This document shows, one piece after another, positions 48,289 through 60,890 of a stretch of 64,000 bases of DNA; the stretch's first letter is position 1, and the number at the start of each line of letters is the position of its first letter. Made by a program: the position numbers and the translations under genes. Below the pieces are notes generated by a model. The model ran no database searches. It was given only the letters and a program-made list of their open reading frames with translations, and was not told the origin of the DNA. The stretch is from contig CM059587.1 of NCBI GenBank assembly GCA_030407085.1, forward strand, positions 100,559,001 to 100,623,000. The letters are read 5' to 3'. The stretch comes from Trichopria drosophilae (Eukaryota > Arthropoda > Insecta > Hymenoptera > Diapriidae).

Positions 48289-49425
48289 CCCTTTAACGTC
48301 CAAAGGACAGTTTTCTTAAGTCTATTTCAATCAAGTATTTCGTATCAAAAAGTTGAAAAAAGTACTATAGGATAGTATTCAGGTTGATCTTCATGATTCC
48401 AGGGTCAAAATTACGTTTTTGTCATCAGGAATTCCAATATCGTTTGGAAAAAATGGAAAAACATTAGGATATCTTTAGTGTTCTCAATTTTTTCGAGCTA
48501 TTTGAATATGAAGAAAAAATGTAGTGTTGCAACCCATATCATTGTAACGTCCTCAGAATTACGTCCTCAATGAAAATTTCTATGAAAATTTGTCATATAC
48601 TTTAACTCAAAAACTATGAGCTTTTTTCAAAAATGCTAAGAATGAAGTGTTTTTACAATTCATTGAGAAATATAGTTAATTTTTTTCAGATTTTTTCTAT
48701 CATAATTTGAGGAATTTTAGTATAAAAAATGCTGAAAAATGTTCCTATTTTCTCGGATGAATTCTAAACGTTTTCCGTTTTTTGCAATTTTTTGCAAAAG
48801 TTGATAGTTTTCGATAAAAATCTTAAATATAAAATTGGAATTCATTGCCTCGACAATGAAACTTTTGGAAAAAGTTTCAATGCAGCGAAAAATCATCATA
48901 GAATATGCTAACATTTTTTGACAATTTTTAAAACAAATTAAATTTTTCAAAAAATGTTATATAAAAAACTTCTGAAAATATCATAAATAAAGTATATTTT
49001 TCAGTGAATTTTGAGAACTTTTCATTTGAATATTTTTTTAAAGTAGCTCGTAATTGTTTCGTTAGAGCGTCCGTAAATTTTCAAAAAAAATTTCATTTTG
49101 AGGTCGTAGAAAAATCTGAAGTATAAAATTAAAATTTGTTCTTAAAATTTATATATTTTGACTAACTTTGTACATCGTTTCATTTAGCATCCCAATTTTC
49201 TAATATCTCGAAAATAATTGAGAACAAAGATATCCCAATTTTTTTGTACTATTTTCAAGATTGGCGTCATATTGGAATTCCTGGTGATTGAAATTCAGTT
49301 TTGACCTCGGAATCTTGAAGAGTGACCTTGAAAATAATAGGATATGTATCTTTCAATTTTGTTTCAACTGCAATTTTGATACGAAATACTTGATTGAAAT
49401 TGCAGCAAAAAATTTACAAATTCGA
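48289..49425. mobile_element. Family C copy 5
   Basis: Begins CCCTTTAACGTCCAAAGGAC after TTA. The left arm has AATCAAGTATTTCGTATCAA and CAGGAATTCCAATATCG. The right arm has the inverses ATATTGGAATTCCTGG, TCGGAATCTTGAAGAGTGAC and TTTTGATACGAAATACTTGA. The extreme right terminus is missing or replaced by GCAGCAAAAAATTTAC. Arms are more diverged than in C1. Confidence 0.78.
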
Positions 49426-49539
49426 AAAGTTTATTTCGGATCATCCCTCGTATTCCGATATTAGAAAATATAACAATGCACGTCTATGTAGTCAAACGCG
49501 ACCCAGTTCCCTGTCAAACATAATAAAAAATATTTTATT

Positions 49540-49870
49540 CAAATAATGAGGGGATTAGAGGATCGATTGTTACCACGCGTGTTACGTATACACATTTTTC
49601 TTAAGTGAATTCGACATTGACGGGGTTTATAGGATCGCTTAAAATGAACGATTATTCTATTAGACGTCACGTGCATTTTTGTAATTTTGAAGGGACACTT
49701 CGTTCGTGGCAGCAATTTAGTGCCAGATGGGAACAGAACAAACATGCGAAGCCTCTGGTAGGTCAGTACCCTCGACGTCATCAGGGGTTTTTATGTCTCT
49801 TATAGTAATGTCACGATTCGATTTTTCGATATTTTTTTTACATCTGGAGAGACTTTATCGATTGATTTAT
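49540..49870. other. Unique GC-richer islet
   Basis: Non-repetitive with CpGs (ACCACGCGTGTTACGTATAC). Frames open on both strands over 49539-49805; translations unrecognised. Flanks on either side are AT-rich without elements. Confidence 0.25.
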
Positions 49871-50785
49871 ATCTGGTCGATACGCCCGAATTTCAATATT
49901 CGTCATTTTAGAATAATTTTGAAAAGAAAACATGCAAAAAATAATAAAAAACAAAAAAATTGAAAAATAAATTTGTTTAAAAGGAAAAAAAAATCACTTT
50001 TGCAAAAAAGCAGTTTTTATTCTTATATTTTTGTAAAGAATGCGTTAGAGAAAAAAATAGCTGCATGGTGCATAGATCCTTTTAAAAAAAAACCACTTGG
50101 CAAAATTCATTGTTAACTATTGCAAATACTAATTGGTCACGATTTACCCTGAAAATAATTTTTTTTTTGCAAGACTACAGTGTAAAAATTGTTGGGTAGA
50201 TTACTGATAAAATAGGTCTGCTAATAACCTTCATTTTTTGTAAATTCTTCCTAAACAATCGCTGGGTATTTTGAAAGATACCACATTGTGCCCATCTGTT
50301 TAGGACATAAATCAACTTTTCAGGTAAAACTTCGGAAAATGTCTTCTTTTCCTTAAAGAAACGACTTGAAATTAAATTTCTGTATATTTTTTTCTGCGTT
50401 CATTTGGTCGGAGTAAACTAAAAGATTTGAGATTTGTTTACTTCGGTCAAATACTTTCTTTAATTAAAAAAATTTGTAAAATTAAATAAAGTAAAATTAT
50501 AATAACATCTAATTATTATTAAATAATATCAAGAAAATGTATTTTTATTTTCAATTTTGGAATATCGCACTTTTTTCAATACCAAAATGTGAAAATTCTA
50601 AAAAATTCTAGTAATAGCAAAGCAATAGTAGTAATAAATAGTAATGATTTATATGTAACAGAAAAAAAATTAAATCAACAACGAAAAGAATGATAGAAAA
50701 AAGATTATGACATGTAATAATAATAGAGTTAATAAAACTTCGTATAATCAACAAAATGTTGCTTTTACAAATCAAAATTGTAAAT
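49871..50785. other. AT-rich non-coding DNA
   Basis: Nothing beyond A- and T-runs is recognised. Confidence 0.35.
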
Positions 50786-50789
50786 CATA

Positions 50790-51055
50790 CTTCAATTGTA
50801 AACATAATTAGTTGAAAATTATGGAATTACTAATTCATAAACGATAAAAGGCAAACTCGTTAAATGTCTCAATAATTTTACTAAACTAAATAAAAACTAA
50901 TATTTCCTGAGTCAAATTTTGTTGAATTAGTAGAATCAACTTTTCGATTGGTAATTTTTATTAGTACATTAGTCATTGTTTACCATTTGTTACTGAAAAC
51001 TTTACTAATTCATTTTGTATTAGTATTTGTTCACTAAATAACATTTAAAGCGTAC
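50790..51055. repeat. Family H-like ATTAGT-rich segment
   Basis: Dense in ACTAAT/ATTAGT words, including TTGTTGAATTAGTAGAATCA and AAAACTTTACTAATTCATTT. Termini are not clear. Confidence 0.4.
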
Positions 51056-51358
51056 CAGCTGGGCGATTTGACTATGAAAAGTCGTTATTTCTTTGTTTGC
51101 AGTGTACAAGAATTAGGTTAGGTTTGAACTTATTGATTTGACGCAGAATTCACAACAAATGTAGTAATTTATTAGCTGAATTAATAATTTATAGTAAATT
51201 CAAGAAGTAATAATAATAATAGTAGGTAGTTCAGCTTGAAATCGATTTATATATCTTATTCTCCAGTTGCACATACAATTATCTGTAAATAATAAATAAC
51301 CGACAATAAATGGGTTATTTTCAAAAAGAGAAAAAAACTTTTGTTAAATTATATTTAA

Positions 51359-51844
51359 CCCATTAAGGACCAAATGTACATAAATTTAACATGAAGTTTG
51401 TCAGTAATTTTTTGTATTAAAACGTAATGAAAACATTTTCGGAATGGACGGTATTTATTGCCCAACCCCCTCTCTTTTGAATGGTGTATCGATACTGATG
51501 CAAATGAAAAAATAAACAAACTACGAGCATTTATTTAACAAAAATCACGATTTTTTAGTTTTTCTTTTCACTTATCGTAATTTTTTTATCATTACACGTA
51601 TCCAAATATCTCAAATGGGTATACATTTTGCTTCAAAAATGTTTGGGCTATAAGATAGAAGTAATGAACAAAAAATTCAAAATGGCGGTTCAAAAATGGC
51701 TACTAAAGTCGATTTTTTGTTAAAAATCATAGCCGCGTGTACTCATTCGACTGACTAGAATGAAATCACTTTCATTGCGTTTTGAAGCAAAAAAATTACT
51801 GACGAACTTCATGTTAAATTTATGTACATTTGGTCCTTACTAGG
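51359..51844. mobile_element. 486-bp foldback, TTAA-type ends (family J)
   Basis: Starts CCCATTAAGGACCAAATGTA after TTAA (51355-51358) and ends with the complement of CCTAGTAAGGACCAAATGTA followed by TTAT. About 80 bases of each arm pair, through TAAATTTAACATGAAGTT and GTCAGTAATTTTTT. The loop holds one ATGGCGGTTCAAAAATGG string. A partial sister lies at 58985-59390. Confidence 0.82.
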
Positions 51845-51848
51845 TTAT

Positions 51849-52020
51849 GTATGTAATGTATGTAAACTTTTATAAATATAGTACATTTTTCTGGGTAATT
51901 TATATATAAAATCTAGAAATAAATGTTTAAAAAATGTCGGAATAAAAATAAAAATTCTTTTTTGAAATTTAAAAAAAAATATTCTTATTGATCTATTGAG
52001 AAATTTTCCTTCTCAAGTGG
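51849..52020. other. Short AT-rich spacer
   Basis: No features recognised. Confidence 0.3.
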
Positions 52021-52024
52021 ACTA

Positions 52025-52620
52025 TTCATCGTAACCGCAGCGTGTCTTTGGCGTGTCGCGTGCACGGGAGCAAGTCACGCGTGCGCCGGTCACTCGGACC
52101 CTTCAAGTTTCCTCCGTCTGACGTTGGAGCTGCCAGACCCCGTGTCGTAATAATTTCGAGAAACCCCAGAACAGAAGCCGCGGACTTCTAAGCTGTATGG
52201 TATCTGAGGGGGGTCCGGGGGATTCCCCCATTTAGGGAAAACGAAAAATTCTGGCGCTATTAATCGCCGAGCGGCGGCCTGATGTAATTTACGAGGCACA
52301 CGAAATGCAGCGACGGCTCACGACAACCGGATTACCCATCGGCGTCATGCGTAATGCGTGACACGTATATGTATATATATGTGTGGATGTATATATAAAT
52401 GAAATCGAACGGTCGAATAGCGAGACCGACACCCGGTGCATTTCGGGTCAACGAACGAAACCCGACGGATGGTCGAAATTACGATGTACATTTTCTCGAT
52501 CAGGGAGGAGAAACGATGGATTTTGATTTGTGAACAGGATGCAGTTTTTGAGATGATTCAGGGCTCGAGGTCGACGCTTGCAGCTTGCGACTGAGCTTCC
52601 GGTATTCCTCATCTGCGCTT
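52025..52620. other. CpG-rich islet
   Basis: Abruptly GC- and CpG-rich (GTGTCGCGTGCACGGGAGC, CGCCGAGCGGCGGCC), containing GGGGGGTCCGGGGGATTCCC and a short TATG/TATA dinucleotide-like run (GTATATGTATATATATGTGT at 52366). A minus frame 52090-52299 is open but unrecognised. It is a good candidate for conserved regulatory DNA or an untranslated exon. Confidence 0.38.
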
Positions 52621-53425
52621 CAGAATTTTGACGGTGTCATGCTTTTTTTCATTGTATTTTAGACAAGCAGTCATTTTATACAAGTCACGGTGTGCTTAAA
52701 TCGTATTAAAAATGAAAAACACATCTAATTTTCTTTTTCTATACGGTTCTAAGACATTTATAAGACCTTATTTATGCAAAAATTCACTAAAAAATGGTTA
52801 GAATCGTTTTCGTTCTATATTGATTTTTGTTCCAAAAAATTGAAAAAACGCTAAACTTATGAAAAAATTGTTTCCTAAAAGTATACCTGTATGTACGAAA
52901 ACGAATATGGTAGTGGAAATTGTCCCAAATGCAAACTACATGGCAAAAATCATGAAAAATCTACAAAAATTTTGGTTTTTCGCAGTTTTTCTTGTCTACT
53001 TTCAAAAAAATTGGAAATGTCGAAAAATGTTTCCAATAAAAGTTGAAGATCTGCTCAAAATACATATTTTATATTGAATACATTTTTCGGAGTATTCAAT
53101 ATTTAACGAAATAAACGAGTATAATGATGAAAAATCGTAATTTTTATGAATTTTTCACGTTTTTCACCGTCATAAATCGCATTTTTGCTCATTTTTACGT
53201 ATGACCATAGATGTAATAACAATTGTTGGGAACCCTGACAGGTATTTGATGGTTATTATGCAATACACCTATAAAAACGATACAATTAATTGTCATTTTT
53301 CTACATTTTTATTGCAGCTATGAAAAAGTGCGAATTTTTCGATATTTTTAAAAATAAACGAGAAGAATCTTAGTTTTGATAGGATTTTCACAAATTTTTA
53401 TCATAAAAATGATATTTTGCCAATT
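52621..53425. other. AT-rich non-coding DNA
   Basis: No gene recognised. The frame 52859-53077 is A-rich and featureless. Confidence 0.3.
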
Positions 53426-53429
53426 TTTG

Positions 53430-54025
53430 GATATTCAATATGGCGAGCGAATTCTTCTACATTCATTAAATTTGCTGTATACTCATGATATTCAGTATTT
53501 GAGGTAACTAGCCGAGTATTAGAAATCAGTTTATGCACATTAAAAATGTGAGGTTATTGATCTGCCATTTTTTGATGCGCCATTTTAAAATTTCGATACT
53601 TGTATTAACACTTCTAAACATAGATTTTTCATAACATCGGACGGAGTTGAGATATGTGATACTCAGTGGGTTTCGAAGTTACTGATTAGGAATCTGACCT
53701 TAAATTTCGAAAATTCAAAATGGAGGATCCAAAATGGCGGATCGAATTCGTTTTAAAAAACCAGATAATTGTAATGAATTTGACTATTTGGGGGTTTTCG
53801 GGATCATTTATTACAGATATGACTTCATATTAACAAAATCCAAAATGGCGTTCGGAAGATATTGCTCATATTCTATTCGTCGTTGTTGTTGTTAAAAATT
53901 GACGCTGGTTTCGTATCAGAATTACCAAAAACCGCAAGATTCCTGAACTATATATTTATTTTCTTCCGCCATGTTGGATTCGCCATTTTGAATGTTCAAA
54001 AACTGATCCCGAAATCAAAATTAGC
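53430..54025. repeat. Array of diverged ~120-bp modules, mixed orientation
   Basis: TTCAATATGGCGAGCGAATT, TGCGCCATTTTAAAATTTCG, AAATTCAAAATGGAGGATCC followed by AAAATGGCGGATCG, AATCCAAAATGGCGTTCGG, and GTTGGATTCGCCATTTTGAA. Linking words GGGGGTTTTCGGGATCA and ATCTGACCTTAAATTTCG belong to the module. The first and last copies run opposite to the middle ones. Confidence 0.65.
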
Positions 54026-54685
54026 ATCCAGACACAACATAATAAAGATTCTTTTGAAATTTGTTGGAGTTTATTTATTTATAACAAAAGTGTACTTAGC
54101 AATAAACATCATGTATGGCTTTATTATAGTAAATAATACCATTATTATTATAGTAAAGAATATAATGAGACTCGGAAGTGTCACTATATTACCCTAAAGG
54201 TGACGGTTCTTTATTACTTATCCAAAAGACCATTACGGAACAATTTTGAAGTATTATTTACATAAAAGAAAATGTTTTTCATCAGAGCGTGTCGGTTGAT
54301 CATATAAATTCCTAACCTATAATAATCAGTTTAAATTTGAATGTTCTTGATGGCGTTTTTAAGTATTTTCCACAAGAATTTTGAAATATTTACAATTGAC
54401 ACTTGAATATTATACGTCAGAAACTGATATTATCGACCAAACTCCTTAATTATAAACAATGATACAAATGGACCAAAATGGCGAATTCTACTACGAAACC
54501 ATGCAATTTAGCAATATCGACAAAGTAACGCTGATTCGTAGTAAATTGAATTTACACTTAGTTGCGTTAAAAACAGGAAAAAAACTTAGGAATCAGAGCC
54601 ACCTTGCGGCTGTTATTAATGTGCCACTCTTTTTTTTCTCTGACGTAATTTATGTTTGGCTATTTCATTAGGGATTGGGCAAAAC
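54026..54685. other. AT-rich non-coding DNA
   Basis: No gene or element recognised. The ATG-started frame 54459-54671 has no recognisable content. Confidence 0.3.
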
Positions 54686-54689
54686 GGCC

Positions 54690-55190
54690 CAGTAGTGCAA
54701 CGTATCGAGCGTAAATCACCAAACAGCCGGCGGTAACACGAGCACAAGCAATAATTTCACTCACGGCAAAATGTAAATCTCTTCGTTCGTTTCCGCAAAC
54801 ATTTTTAAATGGCCCATTTAAAAGGCGATTCCTGCAGGTTCGAAATGTGTGTCAGGTTTCAACGGCGCCGGGTCATTTCGTTTCGGCAGTACGACGCATT
54901 TACGACCACATTTGGATGCAACGAAAGCGAAACTCGCGTGCGATCGCAAACGACGCTTTAATCGCTTGGCAAGGTTAAACGACGTGCAATAATTATTACC
55001 GAGCGTACACACGTTACGACACAAGTGCACACGCATTAAATGTTGCGCATGTGCTCGCACGCGTGACATCCAACACCGACGCATTTCAGAAAGTCTGCGG
55101 ATGAGGCATCCGTGAAGGATCGCATAAACATCTGCTTAATACAACGTTTTTCAACATTTTGAATAGCACAAATGTTTTTGGGGCTACCCC
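54690..55190. other. CpG-rich unique islet
   Basis: Non-repetitive and CpG-dense (CAGCCGGCGGTAACACGAGC, GTGCGATCGCAAACGACGC, CTCGCACGCGTGACATCC). The minus frame 54818-55084 (88 codons) is rich in Arg and Cys and not recognised. A regulatory or exon role is possible but not shown. Confidence 0.33.
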
Positions 55191-55464
55191 TACGTGTTAC
55201 GTAAAAAAAGGCCATTTTCATGAATTTTATTAAAGAAAAATAAGAAACATTTTAAAATAATCATTATATCATCTTAACCTGTACACGCAAATGGTTGGTA
55301 CCAAACTCTTCACAATGTACTGTGGAACAAGTAGAATTTTTGAAAATAATTATAATTATTGATTACCTATTAAATATAAACAAATGAAGTGTCTCAATGA
55401 CAAAAAAATCATTTTCAAGGAAACGAAATACTAAAACGTCACTTCACAATAAAAATTTTATATT

Positions 55465-55590
55465 TTTTGGGGCGCTGATTACGAATCCGATCTTATTTTT
55501 TCAAAATTCAAAATGGGTCGCTCAATATGGCAGAAACAAATTTCATAAAATTCATATTTTCTCATTTTTGTCCGCCATTTTGTGCATGCA
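55465..55590. repeat. ~120-bp module copy
   Basis: TTTTTGGGGCGCTGATTACG, then AATTCAAAATGGGTCGCTCA and TGTCCGCCATTTTGTGC. The latter is inverse, so the copy is slightly self-complementary. Confidence 0.65.
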
Positions 55591-55846
55591 AAATGTGTGC
55601 ATATTTGTGGGGTATTTTACATCACATTTTCATTCGAAGAAAAGATATTGTTCTAAAATTTTCAAATGCATTTTCCACAGTAATAAAAAACTGCACAAAA
55701 AAAATTTACATACAAAAAAGTTAGATTTTTGCCTCATCTTTTCAAAAAGGAAATGCAAAATTGTGTTAGAGCCATTATAACTATGAAAAAATGGAAATTA
55801 AAGTTAAAGAGTAATTTTGTTAATAAGATGGCCTATTTTAATTTTG

Positions 55847-55915
55847 GATGCGGGTCGAAGAAACGAGAAATCAAAAAGCCTCAAGGTCAAAAAAACCGAT
55901 AACGACAGGCTCGAT
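55847..55915. repeat. Family G fragment
   Basis: ATGCGGGTCGAAGAAACGAG, then AAATCAAAAAGCCTCAAGGT and CAAAAAAACCGATAACGACA. It matches the left arm of the G element at 8436; the right arm is absent. Confidence 0.5.
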
Positions 55916-57795
55916 ATATTAAATAATATTCAGCCATTTTTTATTGCAAAATTTGATGTAGTTGAGTTACCAATGGCCGCCAAAGCAATTGTATCTTTAT
56001 TTTTTCGTTTTTCGGTGACAAATTGCGGCTAACTGGATCATCTGAAACAAAAAATGTCAATGAATTTATTTAAATAATAGTATAAACTAGTGTTTTGATG
56101 AAAGAATTAAAAAAAGTATTTATTTTTCACGAAATGGCGGACGTTTAAAATAAATGATTCGATTTTCAATAAAAACTCGAGAAAAAATTGAACGGTTAAA
56201 CACGTTTTTATGTATTTGTATAAGCCTGCCAAGTTTCAAAAAGATTCAATAGTTTTCCAGTAATTTTAATTACTGACTTAAAAAATGTCATTTTGAGAAA
56301 AAAGAGTTTAATCTAAAAATCTGTTAAACTCCATACAAATTCTAGAAAAGTGAGCAACAATTATTTAATTAGTAATTCTTTTTACTAATAAACAATGTTA
56401 AACGACTAATTTATTACCAATTTTAAAAACTGCTGAACTAAAATTTCAAATTATTCATTCAGAAACTTTGATTTAGCAATACTAATGTATTACTAAATTA
56501 TTATGATTTGTAAATACAAAAGACGGATGATGAAACTTTATCCCTAAATTAAAAATATTTTCACAATTTTCGTAAATAAAAATTTCTCAGTGTACTTGTA
56601 GATTAGTGCAATTTTATTAATAAATAAATCGTTTTTTGCTATTTTCTAGTCTTATAAATAACTATTTATAGTAACCCACTTTTCATTTTAAATTAGTAGG
56701 TTTTAGCTAATTCAGATTTAGAGAGTAAAGATTCAATTTCAGTTTACGTAACAGTTTTTCTCTTTCAACGCTCATATCTCAGTCAATTACGCTCGGATCG
56801 ACTTTAAGTATTGAGAAAGGATTCTCAGACAGTTTCACTTAAAAACATACAAAAAATTATATTTTTTTAAATGTTACAAATACGGTTAATCCCTTAACTA
56901 AGTAATGTGTGTTTTTTTTTTAATGACTTTGACTTTATATAATTTGTTATCGGACTCAACTATTTTTCAAAAACTTTATTTCAACGTTCTATTTACACCG
57001 TCCGAGAATACAATGTTATTCTTTCAGTGTCAAGTTTCAAAACTTATTCAAAGTCAAAATACAGAGAGAATAAATGAAGGTGTAAGACAGGCTATGTATC
57101 AAATTGTCGCCCAAAATATTAGCGAGTTCAAAAGTTATGCATGAAAATGAAAGACAAAAATGAAATTCACTGTTCATTGCAGCTGATATAATTAAAAAAC
57201 TGCAATTCTCAGAGAAAAAATGTTTGACAAAATTGAAACATGCAGTCGAATGTTGTCAATTACAAAGGAAAATTTAAATATCAGTAATTTTTTGATCGCG
57301 AAATTAATGGAAACTTTTGTTCAAACAATTTTTGTTTACGACACATTAAGAAAAACTTTGATAAACATCATGAAAGTTGAGTTACAACACATTTGCAAAA
57401 ATGTTTTCTTTAATTTCGCGATGAAAAAAATTAGTTTAGAAAATTTTATTCAAGTTTTTTCGATAAACACTTTCAAGTAAAATATTCCTGATCTTCTCGA
57501 CGGTTTTTTCGTGATTGAGCCGCCATTTTGGACGCTTTCACCTTTATTTTCGAAATATCTATACTATTTTAAAATTCGAATCTCGAGGACCCGATTTGTT
57601 TACTTGAAGCAAGAATTCCGAAACGATTTCAGTGTGAAAAAAATATGTTACAAGACAAGTGGAAAAATCCATGTTTTTTGTTTAAAAATCATGTATTGTT
57701 TTACACAGATTCATTAAAAAAATCTATTAAGTTATCCAGAATATTCAGCTGATTTTACGCCAGATGTGCCTTTTTGGACATTTTTTAATAAAAAA
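55916..57795. other. AT-rich DNA with a family H terminus
   Basis: 56650-56730 holds GTAACCCACTTTTCATTTTA, TAGCTAATTCAGATTTAGAG (family H right end). AAATTTCTCAGTG followed by TA at 56593 resembles a D-type right end with no partner found. Plus-strand frames 56905-57144, 57220-57480 and 57511-57717 follow one another but are not joined by obvious splice sites and have no recognisable motifs. Confidence 0.4.
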
Positions 57796-57800
57796 AAATA

Positions 57801-58050
57801 CAAAAGTTGAAAAATGTAGTGAATAAATGTCCATTTAGGATTTAATTGGTTAATATTTATCTTTCATGAAATTACTAATTAATTGTTATAATCTTAATAA
57901 ACATTTTTTATCCTTTTTTGACCCAAAATATAAAAGTTGAAAAATGTAGTGAATAAATATCCATTTCGGATTTAATATGTTAATATTTATTTTTCACGAA
58001 ATTACTAATTAAATGTTATAACCTTAATAAAAACCTTTTCATAACTATTA
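57801..58050 (+). repeat. Two-copy tandem repeat, period 130
   Basis: AAAAGTTGAAAAATGTAGTG at 57802 recurs at 57932, and the following AATAAATGTCCATTT, GAAATTACTAATTAA and CTTAATAAA words recur in the same order 130 bases on. The copies differ at scattered bases. Confidence 0.85.
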
Positions 58051-58214
58051 AAAACACACATAAAAAAATAGATTGGCAGTATTATTTATCTGGAAATTTT
58101 GAAATTTGACGATAAATTGCAAGCGGATACCTACCGACATATATATTGTTTGAGATCCATGGGAGAATTTACATCGAATATTACGAACACCCAAGTGAAA
58201 CAATAGGTCTTTAA

Positions 58215-58560
58215 ATCGAAATCGAATTACCTATTTCATCCCATCAATTTCCAACCTCTTTACGCAAAGCGTGAAGCGAAAGTCGACTACGTGTTCTGTG
58301 AATCTTACTGGCAAGGAAATCCCCTTAAACAATGGCAAATTTATTTTGAGCAAATCGAAGGCAGCTTCATAATTCTCGAATGCTATACCGGTGATAATGC
58401 TTCTCAAACGTTCTTGCGAAATTTGCTTATGTACACGTCGAAACAAGGAATAAATGCAGTGCTGTTCGTCCGTTACCAACAAATCGCATTGAATACATTT
58501 TACCTCGTATTGTTTTCCTTCCTTTTACACACCAAGGTCTCGGTCTGCGTTTATTAATTA
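58215..58560. other. Unique GC-richer islet
   Basis: Open on both strands (plus 58291-58557, minus 58231-58482). Translations are not recognised. The composition differs from the AT-rich flanks and there is no repeat similarity, so it may be conserved non-coding DNA or a short exon. Confidence 0.27.
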
Positions 58561-58984
58561 AAACGTAAACAGTCGTCGCGTTCGATTAGCAAATTTACTT
58601 TCCTCGTCATTTCCTCGTTATATGTTTCGCTAATATTTTCTTTTGTCAGCGAAAAAAAGAGATCAAAGGCATTTATGAAGAGGTAATGATTGGAAGTAAT
58701 TGTTTTCTTTAGGGCACATCAATCAGCTATTATTATTCTTTAGAAGGTCATAAAAAACAAACAAAAATAGTGTCAAGCATAAAAAAAATGAAAACAGAAC
58801 AGAATGAAATCATACAAAATAATACAAAATCTAACAAAAATTTGGAACGGGGTGTTTTTATCACATTTTTGTCCGCAGATTACGAGTATCGTAATAAGAA
58901 ATGGCGTTCGGACATACTAAAGTGGCCATCTTGAAAAAGTCATAGTAAAAACACTTTGAAAAATAAAAATCTTACGAAAAAACA

Positions 58985-59390
58985 TTTACATAAATGTACA
59001 TCAATTTAACGTAAAGTTTATCAGCACTTTTTAGTAGTAAAACGCAATGAAAAAAATTTGAAATTGACATTTTTTATTACCCAAATCCTGCTCTTCCGAA
59101 TGGTGAATCGAAAAATGCCGGAAATTTAAAAGTACAAAAATTACGAGCATTTATTTAACAATAATCAGGAATTTTACAGGTTATTTTTAACTTAGCGTTA
59201 TTTTTTTTATCGTTTCCTGCATTAAAATAGCTCAAATACATATAATAGATAGCGTTAAAAAATGTTTAGACTAGAAGATAGAACTTGTTCAAAATTAATT
59301 CCAAAATGGCGGCTCAAAATGTCTACTAAAGTCGATTTTTTTTTCAAAATCATAGTGACACGTACTCAATCGATTGACTCGTATAAAATT
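58985..59390. repeat. Family J partial copy
   Basis: ATGTACATCAATTTAACGTA, then AAGTTTATCAGCACTTTTTA, CGCAATGAAAA, GAATGGTGAATCGAAAA, ATTACGAGCATTTATTTAAC and AAAGTCGATTTTTTTTTC. This is the order of the element at 51359-51844. The right arm is lost, and a ~120-bp module array follows directly. Confidence 0.7.
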
Positions 59391-59399
59391 ACTTAAAAC

Positions 59400-59605
59400 T
59401 TGATTTTTGGGGACGTTGAGTCAAAATCTGATGTTAATTTTCAAGAATTAAAAATGGCGGATCCACAATCCGGAATCAGCGACCCCAAAAACCACTGTGT
59501 GCGAAGAATGAAACGACTTCTTTTGATTTTAGTATTTACGTTTGCAATGTTCGATCCACCACTTTGAATTTTTGAAAACTTACTTCAAAAATTTGAGTAA
59601 TGCAT
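59400..59605. repeat. ~120-bp module copies
   Basis: GATTTTTGGGGACGTTGAGT, then AAATCTGATGTTAATTTTCA and AATGGCGGATCCACAATCC, followed by inverse AATCAGCGACCCCAAAAACC and CGATCCACCACTTTGAATTT. Confidence 0.65.
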
Positions 59606-59637
59606 TTTTTATTTTAATTTGATACTTGCAAATTTAC

Positions 59638-59755
59638 TTGTGCGATACTTTCGATTCAAGGGACGTCAAGTATCGCATGAAGTATCGCATTTACAGTTTT
59701 GCGATACTTCCGTAAGATTATAGACGCGATACTTGATGTGATACTATTGTGAGAC
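59638..59755. repeat. Cluster of GCGATACTT words
   Basis: GTGCGATACTTTCG, CAAGTATCGCATGAAGTATC, TTGCGATACTTCCG and GCGATACTTGATGTGATACT: about six copies of GCGATACTT or its complement within 120 bases, giving several alternative hairpins. Confidence 0.7.
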
Positions 59756-59759
59756 TCAT

Positions 59760-60888
59760 TTTTTTACTCAGGATACAGACGGGTTACGTAACTCGTGACC
59801 GGGTTGAACGTATAAAGTCATAGAAAAGCTCGAATATTAAATCAAAAAGATCATAAACAATTATAAAAACTAAAAATGTCAACAATCGAATATTACGTAA
59901 CAAGTGTTAAAAATAGGTTGGTTCTCACTTATTGACAAAATGAAAGATCGCAGAGCAGAGAATGCTGGTACAGGGGATGTCGGGTATACAAAAAAATTCG
60001 ATTTTGCGCCCACAATTTAAAAAAATACCTTTCTAAAAATTACGAGTCGTAAAGAATGTCGATTGTGAATTCCAGCATTAAATAAGCATTAATAAAATTC
60101 GTGAAGAATCCCGAGACCAATTAACAATTAAGGAAACATAATACTTGAGTTATGTCATTGCGTGAATCATACTGTGACGAAAGAGCGTGAAATTTCGCAT
60201 ACTGTACCGCAGCTCATGGCCCTAAGTACTGACATTGGAAAGCGAATGATATGAAGTGGTATGTACAAAGATCTATATATATGTATATATATAATGCTTT
60301 TTCATGTGTATGCATAGAAACTGTGCACAAGCACATTAGCTAATGCACCAGTTTTCCTACTCGTCGACAGTAGCGTACATGCACATAGCAACTTGATAAA
60401 ACATTCAAGGTTGTCTGCTGCATTCGTGCTTATGCGAATTATAATCGTTCGGAATGCTCTCGTTTGTTATTTTCGTTGTTAAACAATTTTTCCCTGAGAT
60501 TTCAGATGATGTAAAAAAAACGAGATTGCATAGCCCCCCTCTACCCAATCCAATGATATGACGCATGTGCAGATACGCAAGTTATGTGATATCTGTTTGT
60601 TAATATCTCGGCTCGTTGTGATGGAGAAAATATGTTTAGATAATACGTGAAAAATGTATTTGAAACAATAATTATTGTAGAAAGTGAATGTTAAATATAC
60701 AATTAAGTTTTTCCTGGTAAAGTGAATGTTAGATTATCTTGGATAGTTAAAAGTAAGAGAAATTGAAATAATTTAGTCTGATTTCTGTGTGTTTTGTAGT
60801 ATGTAAATAGACTGTTGAAAGATCAACAAATGTAATTCGAGAAAAAATGAAGAAAAAAAGGATTTAATGAAATTATTTAGTAGTTTGA
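59760..60888. other. Unique non-coding DNA
   Basis: No gene called. Mixed composition with a short TATATATGTATATATATAAT run at 60275. Confidence 0.3.
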
Positions 60889-60890
60889 TA

